Shown: positions 11,604 to 22,756 of the stretch, piece after piece
Layout: each line of letters begins with the position of its first letter
Numbering within the stretch: position 1 is the first letter of the stretch
Origin: Hepsetus odoe
Lineage: Eukaryota; Chordata; Actinopteri; Characiformes; Hepsetidae
Direction of reading: 5' to 3'
NCBI GenBank assembly: GCA_017165825.1
Contig: CM029369.1
Location: 15,002,955 to 15,066,954 of the forward strand
Length of the DNA stretch: 64,000 nucleotides
The notes under the pieces: generated by a model
Database searches by the model: none
What the model was told of the DNA's origin: nothing
Seen by the model: the letters and a program-made list of their open reading frames with translations, nothing else
Position numbers and translations under genes: made by a program

Positions 11604-12111
11604 TTCAGGGGCAGGCTGTAAAAAAAAAAGAACCGAAAGTCACTTTAATCACTAATATCACAAGCTGCCATGGTTTAACCAAACACGGATAAGTGTGCAG
11701 ACAGGTTGTTATCATTCCTTACAAAGCTACATATAAGAACACTTTTGGCTAGTTAGCTTCAAATGCTTAAAACAAGTGCTCACCAGTGACACGAAAAATA
11801 AATAAAGAAATAAAGGAAACTGAGCTAAACCGAGTTTTATTAGCAGGTTCTTCAGTAACGCTTTGGCTTTTCTTTCATTCAAAACAAAACAAACCCGCAA
11901 AATTTTCAACCGCTTCCTCGGAGACTCTGCCCGGGTTTTAACATCACTGTCCGAAAGAGGTGGCGACCCCTGCTGGACCCTGAGATCACTACACCGCGGA
12001 CAGTGAGCAGGAAATTTATCTTCTGCATCTTTTGTACATGGACTATATGTATCAGTGACGTGCGGTGAGATTCATGCCTGCTTCAGAGATTTAAAAGAAC
12101 CCAAACGAGGA

Positions 12112-12113
<2 letters not shown>

Positions 12114-12168
<55 letters not shown>
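12114..12168. repeat. (AG)n microsatellite
   Basis: About 27 uninterrupted AG units between sgo2 and uchl3. Confidence 0.97.
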
Positions 12169-12171
<3 letters not shown>

Positions 12172-12410
12172 TACCACGTGTTGCAGTTCCACAGAAATAC
12201 TTAGTTGGTTTAAAAATTTTGATGCTGTAATCAGTAATCATGATTGTTACAAACTGTTCAACAAAAGGTTAAAAAGAAAAACAAAGTGTCTTCGGTTATA
12301 TATAATTTATTTATACCTGTTTTAACTGAAAGTCCAATTTTGGGAAATTTTAAGCTTAGATATATAATCTTCCATGTTTGCAGTCAGACAGAATAGAATG
12401 ATACCAATTA

Positions 12411-12622
12411 CAACAACAACAACAATAATAACAACAATAATAGTAATAATAACACAATAATATAAATAATAATAATTACGACGACAACAACAATAATATA
12501 ACAACAACATCAATATTAATAACGCGATAACAACAACAACAACAACAATAATGATAATAATAATAATAACAATAATAATAACAATGACAACAACAATTAT
12601 TATTATTGTTGTTGTTGTTGTT
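12411..12622. repeat. AAC/AAT trinucleotide tract ending in a palindrome
   Basis: Roughly 210 bp of AAC, AAT and related triplets, closing with AACAACAATTATTATTATTGTTGTTG, where the strand composition reverses (AAC/AAT to ATT/GTT) and a hairpin can form. Confidence 0.9.
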
Positions 12623-13053
12623 ACAAATACATAAATAAATACATACGTGAAATAAGAAAGACTAAATATGTCACACACATTCATTCAAGATATTAGCCAG
12701 ACTGTGGAAATGCAAGGTGAACAATAAACGTGTCTGCAAGCATTATATTGGCGACACACCGAGAGGGACACCCTCCAGTTGGAGACACAGTGTGTGAAGG
12801 ACGCGCAGTGAGACTCGTCGTTTAATCCGTCAGCGTTAACCGGGACTTTTATTTTGAAATGTATTACTCTTGAACACGGAAGCCCAGGTTGCTGTTTCAT
12901 TCGCTTCCTACCATCCTTATAATTAGTGATAGTTTTTCTCGCAGGAAAGGTTCCTCTAAACTCAGCATTGTCTGAAATCACCTCTTGTTTTATCAGAGTC
13001 TCCGGGTGATTCTCCTCCTGCCTGTCACTTCCCTGCTCGAGCTGCACACTGAT

Positions 13054-16000
13054 ATGGAGGGTCAGCGCTGGTTGCCGTTGGAGGCCAATCCTGAAGTACG
13101 TGTGTGCTTTTACTGTCACTGAGATTTTCACTCCGCTGTTCAACTGATCGTGTGTCGTTCTCCCTTCATGAAGCTGATAGGCCGTCAGGTCTAAAACACT
13201 GCATGCTAGAGCCTTCCAATCTAACAACTTCTCACCCTAACCAGTCTGTTTTCTGTCTCTGCCTTTCAGGTCATGAACCAAGTGAGTAGAGACTAGGCTT
13301 ATGGAGTTCTTCTACCCCCGGGATCGTGTGTAAACAAAGCAGTTAATCCGAAGGTGTTTGTAATGTTTAAAAATAAAGAGGCTCATTGAGTGTGTTTCCC
13401 ATGTGTCAATATTAATACCCATTGATAGGCCTGCAAGGTTCGTTTCTTTCCAGCCCCAACATCCTTTCATTTCTAAAATTCTCTACAGTCTCTCCTACCA
13501 TCTAGTGGAAGCAGGGATAGACAAGGGTATCATATTGCTAGAATCATACTGGTATCAGAAGGCATTGGTTTGTTAGATGAACATCAGACAGATCAATATT
13601 TCAACCAATATTTAATAATGCATTTATATTTTGTGATGTCGAAATACCACGTTAAAATCTGTGATCTGCAGTGAGAGTAGGGAGCAGCTTGAGGAGAACC
13701 TGGAGAGGTGGAGATATGTTCTAGAGAGGAGAGGAATGAAAGTGAGTAGGACAAAGACAAAATACATGAGAGTGAATGAAAGGGAGGAAAGTGGAGGGGT
13801 TAGGATGCAGGGAGTAGAGGTGACAACAACAGTAAACACAAAGCACAAAGGCAGTGACTGACAAACAGCAGAATTAGGAAATCAAGAACGGGGAGAAGTG
13901 GAATCGCACAGAATAGATATGTTTTCAACTGAGTTTTGAAGAGAGACAAGTGTGGAAGAGAGGTGAAGAAGGGAGTGCAGGCAGGTTGGAATGGGTGGAG
14001 AAGATTGGCTGGAGTGATGTGACAGACGGGTACCAGCGAGAGTAAAAGAAAGGTTAACAGGGCAGTAGTGAGACCAGCTATGCTGGAGATGGTGGCACTG
14101 ACGATAAGACAGGAAGAAATGGAAATGGATGACCCCTAAACAGGAGTAGCCAAAAGAAGAAGAAATACCATATTAAAATGCTTTGGTTGATCTATTTTTG
14201 CCTTAATTTTGAGAATATAGAAGAAAGTAATGTCGGTTTCAATTTTTTTATCTTTAAATTATATGGTTGGCATATTAAAAAATACTGAAAATCAGCATTA
14301 CCCTACAAATCCCACACTAGTGCATCCCTATCTGGCAGGCTCTATAGTGATCTGCTTAACTGCTACTAACATTATTTCTTACTGTGAACATTAATATTTC
14401 TTGTAGTTTTTACGACAGTTGGGCTTGGTGTCTACCTGGCAGTTTGGAGATGTTTATGGTTTGGACCCTGAGCTCCTTACATTGGTGCCAAGGCCTGTGT
14501 GTGCTGTCCTTCTCCTCTTCCCTATGACAGAGAAGGTACGATTGAACCCGAATCACCTTGTATGTACGTTTATGTCCAGTAGTTTAAAACCATCCACGCT
14601 GTAAAGTTTTGTGTTGATGTGCTTTCAAAAAGCTCCATCAATGTTGGTGTTCGCCAAAAAGTTTCTATACAGTGCTGTGCAAAAGCACCCTTTGACCACC
14701 CTTTGCCTTCAAAACAGCATCAGTTCTTCTAGGTACACTTGCACACAGTTATTAAAGGAACTCGGCTGGTAGGTTGTTCCAAACATCTTGGAGAACTAAC
14801 CACAGATCTTCTGTGGATGTAGGCTTCTGGTGTGAGTACCTGTAGTAATGTTCCTGAAGATTGCATATTGATATCTGTGGGTGTCGCTATTGGGCCTTTG
14901 ACTGAAAAGAATACTGGATCAAATATCTGAGTGGGGGAAAAAGTAATTTAACAAATCTAGCAGGCAGTAGTACACATGTTTTGTGAAGTGTTGTTGGCTG
15001 TGAAATTCTCCTGTGGGTTTGCATAATGAAAATATGACACAAAATTAAGGAGCAGATTCAGCTTATTAGCCCTTTCGGTAGGGCAAGACAAATGTCCTAT
15101 CTCAGTTTTTCATACTAAGAGAGATTTGTGATTGTGGAGAAGAGGGAGACACACTTACAATCTCCAGATATTACACATGAAATAGCACAGAATATTTTTC
15201 CTCTGTTGCAGCATTTGCAGAGAGCGGGGAGTTAACTTGCACTCATTACACCATTTGAAACCTTAATACCTTACATAGTAATATGTCTTTCTCAACCTCA
15301 GTCCTCCTCACACATAACAGCTTAGTCCCCAAAGGGAAAATACTGATGCAGAAACATAAGCTAGAGAGGACATAAAAGATGGAAAGTGGACACTGGTAGA
15401 CATGTTACAGAGAAAGAACAACATTAAGCGAGAAGAGAGAAATGGTGAATTGCAAACATGCACCAGTGTGTTTATGTTTAACATTTTAACTTAGTCTTTA
15501 TATTTTTATCATTTCCAAATAGCAAAGGCTGGATTGTTTGAGATGGTGTGCATATCATTAACCACCATTTTTGCTTGGTTTTAGTTTGACCAAAGGATGC
15601 TGGCACAGTATGTTGTAAAATAAATTAAAAATTGACTAATTGAAATTAAAAATGAAGGTAAAGCTCCAAATGTGACTTGACACAATATGTGGGATTAAAA
15701 TATATTTGTCCTTACACAGACAAGTTACCGGGAGCTCTGGGTATTTGAAAGTTCTTAATTACTGCTGTAGTGTTTTTTTTAGCAAAACTATTTTTGAAAA
15801 GCCACAGTCAGATGATGTCTGAACTACTTTTTTCTGATTAAGTCCTAGTTTTTTGTTGCAAACAAGAGTATTTGGCCTGAGTGTCACAATCTTTACATTC
15901 AAAGGAAATATTGTATTGTCCATTTTTCTCATTTTTGTTTCACTTTAACACATTTATCACAGTCTGCTTATTCAGTATACTTAAAGGGAGTTACCCAGTT

Positions 16001-19000
16001 GTCCTCCAAATGTCCCTCTTGTAAGTTATGTTGCATATATCTGGCAGGCATAAACAACAGATCAAGTTAAAATGTCCACCTCTGCCAAAACAGGCTTGAC
16101 TGGAATAGCATACTGGAAGTGTGTGAGGAACCACAACCATCCAGGGTATCAGCTGACTGATCACCTACCATCTTAAAAAGCAGGGTATCATTGAGCCTAA
16201 ATGCCAAGCAGCCTTAAAAGACTTTAAAATTTCAAACCTACAGTTGTACCTGTAACTTACTGGCTAGAAATTGAAAGGTGTGGGTTTTTTATACTTTATT
16301 ATATTATTTAAAACACAGATTTTGTGCAGTTCAACAGAACCACATATAATGTGCATTTTTTAAATCTAACATTTTTGAGATTCACCTTGATCATTTCCCC
16401 TCCCCACAAACACATATGCATATATATTTTTACATATGTAGGTTGGAAAGCTCATCTGGCTTAATCATCATTAACCTTCAGTTATACAATTCTGTGTTTC
16501 ATTTTACCAAACATTTCCAATGAGTCGTAATAATTTGCTTGTTCTCGTATGTGTGATATAATGGTGACTATTTTTCTGTTTTTACAGTATGAATTATTTA
16601 GACTTGAAGAGGAAGCAAAGATTAAGGCACAGGGACAAGAAGTGTCATCAGAGGTGTACTTCATGAAACAAACCATTGGAAACGCCTGTGGCACAATAGG
16701 GTTGATCCATGCAGTGGCAAATAACCAACAACACCTCGAGTTTGGCAAGTCTTGGACTTTCACGCTTTTATTAAATATCCCATTTATTTATGTTTTTTTT
16801 ATTAACTTGTCCTAAATAATCTCCATGTTTTCATTCAACCATATCCAAAGTGTTGATGGTGAACCAAGTTAAACAACTATAAAAATGTCATACTTGGTTA
16901 TCATTTTTTGAGTAAAATGTTACGTTATTACATATATGTTAGGGGCAGAATTACAAGAACCTCTAGAATTAGCAGTTCATTTGAAGGTAAAATTAGAGAG
17001 GGGTCTGTCAAATTTTGATTTTCACAATCCCTGTTTATGCAGATTTATCATGCTACATACAAGAATTCTGAAGAACCAAGAAAAAGAGTTCTAAAGAATT
17101 TGGACTCTACCAATCCATAGTCAAGGAGAAATGAGTACAAATAGAGGATATGCATGATCACTTACGCTGACCAGGAATTTTGGGCAAACAAAGAGCACTA
17201 AGATCAAGGGTTGTAATAGTCTTATTCCTAATCCTGATCTGAGTCTAGTTTCCCCCTTTTAAATGCACTGCTAATCCTAGAGGTTTATTTACTTTTGCCA
17301 ATGATAGATAGAGTATGTATTATTGGATGATTTTTTTTTTTTTTTATGTATAAATGGCCAAATATAACATTCTTTTGTCTTCTTCGTTTTCTTCGATTAG
17401 GCTCTTTTTATCTGCTTCAGTCTTGAGTAAAATTCTGATGATGTTTAAAGACATGTTTATGCATATATTGTGAATTCTAAAGGCCTCTCATACACCACTA
17501 ATATATACATATTTCTGTACTTGGATATTTTGTTTTTCTTTATTAAATGTATTGTCTCACATTGTTTTTAATAACTTTTGGAAATTGCTTTGCAGAATCC
17601 AACTCACCACTAAAGGCCTTTATAATGCAATCTTCTAAACTAAGTCCAGAAGAAAAAGCAACCTTCCTTGAAAAAGATGAGGTAATTGAAATATTTTCTG
17701 TTGTTTTCTAATGTAACTTCAGTAACTTCAGAATTAATTTGGCAGTTGATATGATCTTTTTATAGTCATGGGTGTAATAATGTTCATATGTTAGTTTTAT
17801 CATAGCTGTTAATTTTTTTTTCCTGTCAATTGCAGAGTATCCGTGTAACACATGAATCAAGCGCTCAAGAGGGCCAGACAGAGGTTGGTGTCTTTTTGAA
17901 TTCTGATATATATTGAATTCTCGTATTACCAAATATATATATGACAAAATAAGACAGATGTTACAAATATCCTATTATTGTATGTTTAATTACACATACA
18001 GTTCTTGACAAACAAATATAAGAGCAAAGCTGCTTCCGATGCGTAGTGATGTAGAAGCGTGTATGACAGAAACGAACTTGCGTGAGGCTGGGCCTTTCAG
18101 TGGGTAGGCTAGGATAGACAATCACTAAACAGCATGCTCTGATTGGCTTGGTTTCACACCCGTTTGTTTTGGAAAGAAGGTCTTGCCCACACACAAGGAG
18201 TGGTTGCGTGGCTGCTCCTGGCGTTGAAAGATTTGCGGGGGTGCTCGAACATTTAGGCCTACAGTCCATACGAGCAGTAATTTTTATTTTCATTGTAATA
18301 CAGGGGTGTATAATTGACTCGGGCAACCGAGCGCATCTGTATCATTTTCACTGTATTGATCAACTTTTTAATGAATATATTTGAAAAACCGCGATAGAGT
18401 GAAGCCGCAAAAGTCAAAGCGCGAAGTGGCGAGGGACGACTGTACTACACTTAGTGGTACTTATGTTCTCTTGTTACATCGCCATCATTAAAATGCTCTA
18501 TTTTAGACTCAAAATTATTTATGTTGGTTTTATTGCATGTTTATACGCTTAGTGATTTTTCTGCAAAGTTTTAATTTGATTTTTGCAAACGTTGTTCTTT
18601 ACTGTTACATTTCTTTTTTTAATTTAAAAATACAATTTTATATATATCTAACCCTTCTTCTCTAACAGGCACCAAGTTTAGATGAAAAGGTGGACTTGCA
18701 TTTTATTGCCTTTGTGAATGTTGGAGGACATTTATATGAGCTGGGTAAGAGCAAAGTTGATTTTCTTAAAATCAAATATAATGTGCTAACGTGATCCCTC
18801 CGATCCATATTCACAACTCTCCACTTAATTTCATACAAAATATGACCTTTTCACATTAAAACAGTGGATTGCACTTTAGTGTGTAAAGGAAATATTAACA
18901 ATTTATGACCATTTGTGATTTTGCAGATGGAAGAAAACCTTTTCCAATTGTCCATGGGAAAACCTCAGAGGACACTTTTCTTGAGGTGAATTACAGTTCT

Positions 19001-20972
19001 GCATAAAAAGTACATCCAATTACCCAGCCATTAGGGATGCACAATTAGGGATGCATTTCTTTCTGCCAGTCCTAAGCCCAGATAAGGGCTGTGTCAGGAA
19101 GGGCATCTGGTGTAAAATCTTGCCAAATCAAATATCAACAACCACACCAGTAATATTAGTCCACAGGGTGCTTGTGGAAATTGGGCTACTGTTGGCCAAA
19201 GGAGGAGAAGAAGTGAAGCAAGGCATGTCCAGAGGCAGGAGAAGAGAAGGAAGGGTAGTAGAGTAGTAGTGAGGGTAGGAAATTTGAATGTTGACAGCAT
19301 GACTGGAAAAGAGAGTGTCAGATAGTGTGATGCATTTGAAGCTGGAAGTTGAAGGTAATAATTAGTGTTGTTGGTGTTTATGCCTCGCTAGTTGATTGAG
19401 AGATGGAAGGGAAAGAAGAATTCTGGAGTGAGTTAGATGAAGTGATACAGAGTGTGCCCTGGGGAGAGAGTGTTGTTTAAGGAAAAGTATAGAGAAGGTC
19501 AGAAGGAGTTGCATTGTGCCTTTGTGGACTTGCAGAAAGCATACGAGAGGACAGGGTGCCTAGAGAAGAGTTGTGGTTTTTTATGAGGAAGTCAGGAGTG
19601 ACCGAGAAGTATGTGAGAGTAGTTCAGAATATGTATGAGGACAGTGTGACAGTGGAGAGGTCTGTGGTAAGAGTCAACTGGAGAAGTATAGATATGCTTT
19701 AGAGAGGAAAGAAATTAAAGTGAGTCGAACAACGACAGAATAATGAGTGTGAATGAACGAGAGCAAAGTGGAATGGTTAGGATGCCTGGAGTAGAGGTGT
19801 TAAAGATAAAGGAATTTAAATACTTGGGATCAACAATTCAGAGTTCGGAGTGTGGAAGAGTGGTGATGAAGGAGTTTAGGCAGGCTGGAATGGGTGGAGA
19901 AGAGTCATAGGAGTCATCTGTGACAGACAGACAGTCTGTGAGACCAGTGAGAATGAAAGAAAAGGTTTACAGGATGGTAGTGATGATGAAAAGACAGGCG
20001 GCAGACCTGGAAGTGGCAGAGTTGAAGATGCCAAGATTGTTGTTGGGAGTGATGAGGATGGACAGGATTTGAAATGAGTTTATTAGAGGGACAGCTCAGG
20101 ATGGAGGCTTTGCAGACAAAAATTGAGGAACAAGATTATATTGGGAAAAGGATGGCGCTGCCTGGAAAGAGGAAAAGAGGAAGACCAACGAGGTGGTTTA
20201 TGGATGTGGTGAGAGAGGATATGCAGGTGGTCGGTATGAAGGAGGAAGATGCAGAGGACAGGAAGAAATGGAAACGGATGATCCGCTGTGGCAACCCCTA
20301 AACAGGAGCAGTCAAAAGCAGATGATCAACAGTACATCCAATGAAAGACTATAGGATCATTGTTCCACGTTGTATTTCATGATAAAATATTCACATATGG
20401 GAATAGTCCAACAGTTCTGCAGTAAATCTTTGTTCAGCAGTGGTCAAGAAGTGTCCACACTTTCAACTGTCTGTTGCTGGCACAGGTGTACATTTTGTAA
20501 CACGTTGTAGAATATCCATTAAAAAGCATTGCTAATATAATAGCATTATCTGGAACAGCTATGCAAAAGCCCAAGTTTTAGTATGCCCAGTGTCTAGCAT
20601 TATCTAAAGGGGCAACCCAGAACTTTTTCTTCTTTAAAATAATTAAAGTTTATCCAATACAGCTGAATGCCAGATGATCTTAAGAGATGCAACTACTACA
20701 GCAAAGGGAGACTGCCTAAAAAAAATTTGCACATGTGTATGTTTAATGTTTAATTAATTTGGGGATGAAGGGAAAGTTTGAACTTTCTGAATTTCATCAT
20801 TCTAAATGGATCAGTTAATCATTTTAAATGAATCATTTTTAATTAATAATTGCTTTACCTTGTTTTTCTTTCATTCAATTTATTCCAGGATGCTGCAGAG
20901 GTTTGCAAGAATTTCATGGCACGTGATCCCCAAGAGCTGCGCTTCACTGTTGTGGCTCTCTCCAAAGCATGA
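13054..20972 (+). CDS. uchl3: Ubiquitin carboxyl-terminal hydrolase L3
   Basis: Cysteine protease (peptidase family C12) that removes small adducts from the C-terminus of ubiquitin and NEDD8. Exons: 13054-13095, 13270-13281 (12 nt), 14407-14535, 16588-16744, 17596-17681, 17836-17883, 18669-18744, 18927-18985 and 20889-20972. The sum is 693 nt, 230 aa plus stop, the same length as human UCHL3. The N-terminus MEGQRWLPLEANPE is as in human. Catalytic residues are present: the oxyanion Gln and nucleophilic Cys in QTIGNACGTIGL (exon 4), the His in KVDLHFIAFV (exon 7) and the Asp in YELDGRKPFP (exons 7/8). The crossover loop is in SIRVTHESSAQEGQTE. Intron 4 has a GC donor; all others are GT-AG. Candidate polyadenylation signals are ATTAAA at 21468 and AATAAA at 21758. 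The neighbouring lmo7 follows 1.8 kb downstream, as in human. Confidence 0.97.
13270..13281 (+). CDS. uchl3: 12-nt microexon 2 of uchl3
   Basis: CTTTCAG precedes and GTGAGT follows the four codons Val-Met-Asn-Gln. Human UCHL3 has Val-Thr-Asn-Gln at the same place, so the microexon is needed to complete the conserved N-terminus between ANPE and FLRQLGL. Confidence 0.9.
13660..14165 (+). mobile_element. Non-LTR retrotransposon fragment, copy 1
   Basis: Encodes a broken reverse-transcriptase C-terminal region: a frame with EQLEENLERWRYVLERRGMK, then MRVNERE, interrupted, and the 3' end GACCCCTAAACAGGAGTAGCC. Same family as 19065-20325 and 24575-25250. Internally deleted. Located in intron 2 of uchl3. 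Confidence 0.8.
14665..14835. mobile_element. Tc1-like transposon end fragment
   Basis: ACAGTGCTGTGCAAAAG is a Tc1-like terminal inverted repeat of fish. It is followed by TTTGCCTTCAAAACAGCATC, GAACTCGGCTGGTAGGTTG and CATCTTGGAGAACTAACCAC, the antisense end of a transposase gene. Only one end is present. Confidence 0.7.
16740..16750 (+). promoter_or_regulatory. Non-canonical GC donor of uchl3 intron 4
   Basis: Exon 4 must end at 16744 (TTT G) to join AA TCC AAC in frame; the intron then begins GCAAGT. The nearby GT at 16750 would put the next exon out of frame. Confidence 0.85.
18010..18455. repeat. Interspersed DNA-transposon-like repeat
   Basis: The right end, AAAACCGCGATAGAGTGAAGCC followed by GCGAAGTGGCGAGGGACGACTGTA, is a sequence common in fish genomes as a transposon end. 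The left limit is unclear and no transposase frame survives. In uchl3 intron 6. Confidence 0.5.
19065..20325 (+). mobile_element. Non-LTR retrotransposon, copy 2, 3' half
   Basis: The longest copy of the family. Recognisable pieces of reverse transcriptase include FVDLQKAYERVPREELWFF (frameshifted), VRVVQNMYEDSVT, a YLGSTIQ remnant, and the C-terminal GKRKRGRPTRWFMDVVREDM block with EEDAEDRKKWKRMIRCGNP. It ends in CAACCCCTAAACAGGAGCAG. Many frameshifts and stops; not functional. Lies in uchl3 intron 8, opposite in orientation to copy 3. Clade uncertain, possibly RTE-type. Confidence 0.82.
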
Positions 20973-21790
20973 ACCCCTCACTCACCTTTTGTGTTCCCAA
21001 GAAGAAAACTGCCAATTATAAGTGCTCAAGATGTTAAAATGTTTGCGTTTTTACAGAACATATTTTGATAAAACAGGTGTATGGAAATTTTTTTTTTCTA
21101 TTACATCTATAAATTTCCTCAACCTGATGCCATTGAAATACAATTGAATGATTGAGCCAGTGTTGAATGAATTTTTTTAAAACCATGTCAGAAGACTGCT
21201 TAATCACATCTATTTGCACTGTGACTGGTTATTTTGCCCCCTTCTGTTTATCGAAACACAAAGTCAGTTGGTGGTTTTTTTTTTTCTCCCCCAAACCGAA
21301 AAAGGCTGAATATCTTGTTAAAGACAGAAAGTTCAAATTGATATTCCTTGCTCCAATGGATAAAATGATATGGGTGTATTAAAGGTCAAATGCTTTGTAA
21401 ATGTCCTGGTTTGGTTGTTTTTCTCACTTTCTGTTGGAAAAGTTGCTGCAGTTATGAATGAAAATCAATTAAAAGCCATAATACAGGTTTATTAAAAAGG
21501 AGGAGTACAATTAGTATTAAAGTTACACTTTCACAGTTGTAAGCCTGATAGAAAGCATGGTTTGAGTTTGCTTCCCAAGAGGTTATGAAACCCAGTCCTG
21601 GACTACAGCTTGTTCTAGATGGATGTTCATCATTATAAAGAGCAGGTAGTCTAATGACTGCTTCGTTATCAACTGATTATATAAAAAAAGTTCACATGCT
21701 TAAATCTGAAATTTTATTTCAGGAAAGCATCTATTGAAAAAAAAACCTGTGCTGAAAAATAAAGTTAAACACATATACACTGTGATAAAG

Positions 21791-21985
21791 TGGTGGCCAA
21801 GTTAGGGACTGTGTCACAGAATCGGAACGTTATGGGTTTGAGTAAGCTGCACTAAAGTACTCTTGAGGAAGGTACTGTCCCTGTCACTGCTCCCTGGGAT
21901 GTGGTTGCCCACTGCTTCACTTTGGTGTAATGGGTTTAGAGCAGAGAAGCACCTGATTGTTCACAATCAGTTTCATGCAAGCGAT
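21791..21985 (+). mobile_element. tRNA-derived SINE copy 4, degraded
   Basis: Shares GTGGCCAAGTTAGGGA, ATGGGTTTGAGTAAGC (decayed box B), CTTGAGGAAGGTACTGTCCC and CACTGCTCCC with the other copies; the tail runs into the TC microsatellite. Confidence 0.65.
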
Positions 21986-22017
21986 CAGAGGACTAGCCTT
22001 AAGGTGGAAAATCAACA

Positions 22018-22019
<2 letters not shown>

Positions 22020-22066
<47 letters not shown>
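22020..22066. repeat. (TC)n microsatellite
   Basis: About 23 TC units immediately after the SINE, upstream of lmo7. Confidence 0.97.
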
Positions 22067-22070
<4 letters not shown>

Positions 22071-22756
22071 GATTACCTGTAGTAAACATGTAGTTCCTCA
22101 GGCAGCCGCAGGGGGGCTGCAGGTATCAGTGCTGCAGATCTGAAGGAGGGCTGCAGAGCCGCCTGTGCTTGTAGGTAAGTTCATAACTTCTCTCAGCAAC
22201 ATAATTCTGCTCTAAACTGCACTCCTTCCCTAGCAACATATACTGTAGAGACATGTTTTCTTAAAGAACCTGATGTTGAAGGTTTCTGCTTGTTTTAGTG
22301 TGAGATATTGCAGTGCCCAGGTGAGATGTGTGCAGTCTATTGTGTTCATGTTTTCCTTTGGACTGACAGACCAAACAGTGTAGGAGAGCGTCAGAACTTC
22401 TCTGATCAGTGAATGAAAAGTGACCCTTCATGATGCTTATCGTGGTGCACCTAACTGCGAAGCTGGAACTGGTACCAGAAAGTGCTTTAACAGACGTGCT
22501 TAGTTTTGTTATGAACAACAAGCTCATACCATCACTCGAAATTAGTATTTTTTAACTTTAAGAGGTGCCAAAAAAAGGACACTGAGGGGGAAAAAACCCA
22601 AATAAAGCAGCCTCCGTATAAGTGAGCGTTCTGTTCTGGGAGCTGAATTTATTTTCTGAAAGGAGAAACAGACAAACTGCCTGTTGTTTGGGTTTTTAGG
22701 CTGTGAAATAGCAGGTATAAGGGGATTGTGGGAGAGGTGCAGGAGAGGCTGCAGGG

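Larger units (their letters stand above)
11616..13053. promoter_or_regulatory. Divergent sgo2-uchl3 intergenic region
   Basis: About 1.45 kb between the first coding exons of two head-to-head genes. It must hold the noncoding first exon of sgo2 and both promoters. No TATA box is obvious. 12114-12168 is a microsatellite and 12411-12622 a trinucleotide tract. 12730-13053 is richer in CG dinucleotides than its surroundings and is the likely uchl3 core promoter. Confidence 0.45.
20973..22756 (+). other. uchl3 3' region and lmo7 upstream region
   Basis: Contains the uchl3 3' UTR (signals at 21468 and 21758), a SINE (21791-21985), a TC microsatellite and then about 650 bp that should include the lmo7 promoter and 5' UTR. 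GGCTGCAGAGCCGCCTGTGC at 22150 followed by GGTAAGT at 22173 could be an untranslated first exon, but this is a guess from the donor alone. Confidence 0.4.

Noticed and set aside
12322..12684. 120-codon open frame rich in Ile/Val/Thr
   Set aside because: It is the translation of the AAC/AAT trinucleotide repeat and has no biological content.
12685..13227. 180-codon open frame on the minus strand over uchl3 exon 1
   Set aside because: It runs antisense to uchl3 exon 1 and the promoter, shows no splice structure or family resemblance, and is explained by GC-richer sequence.
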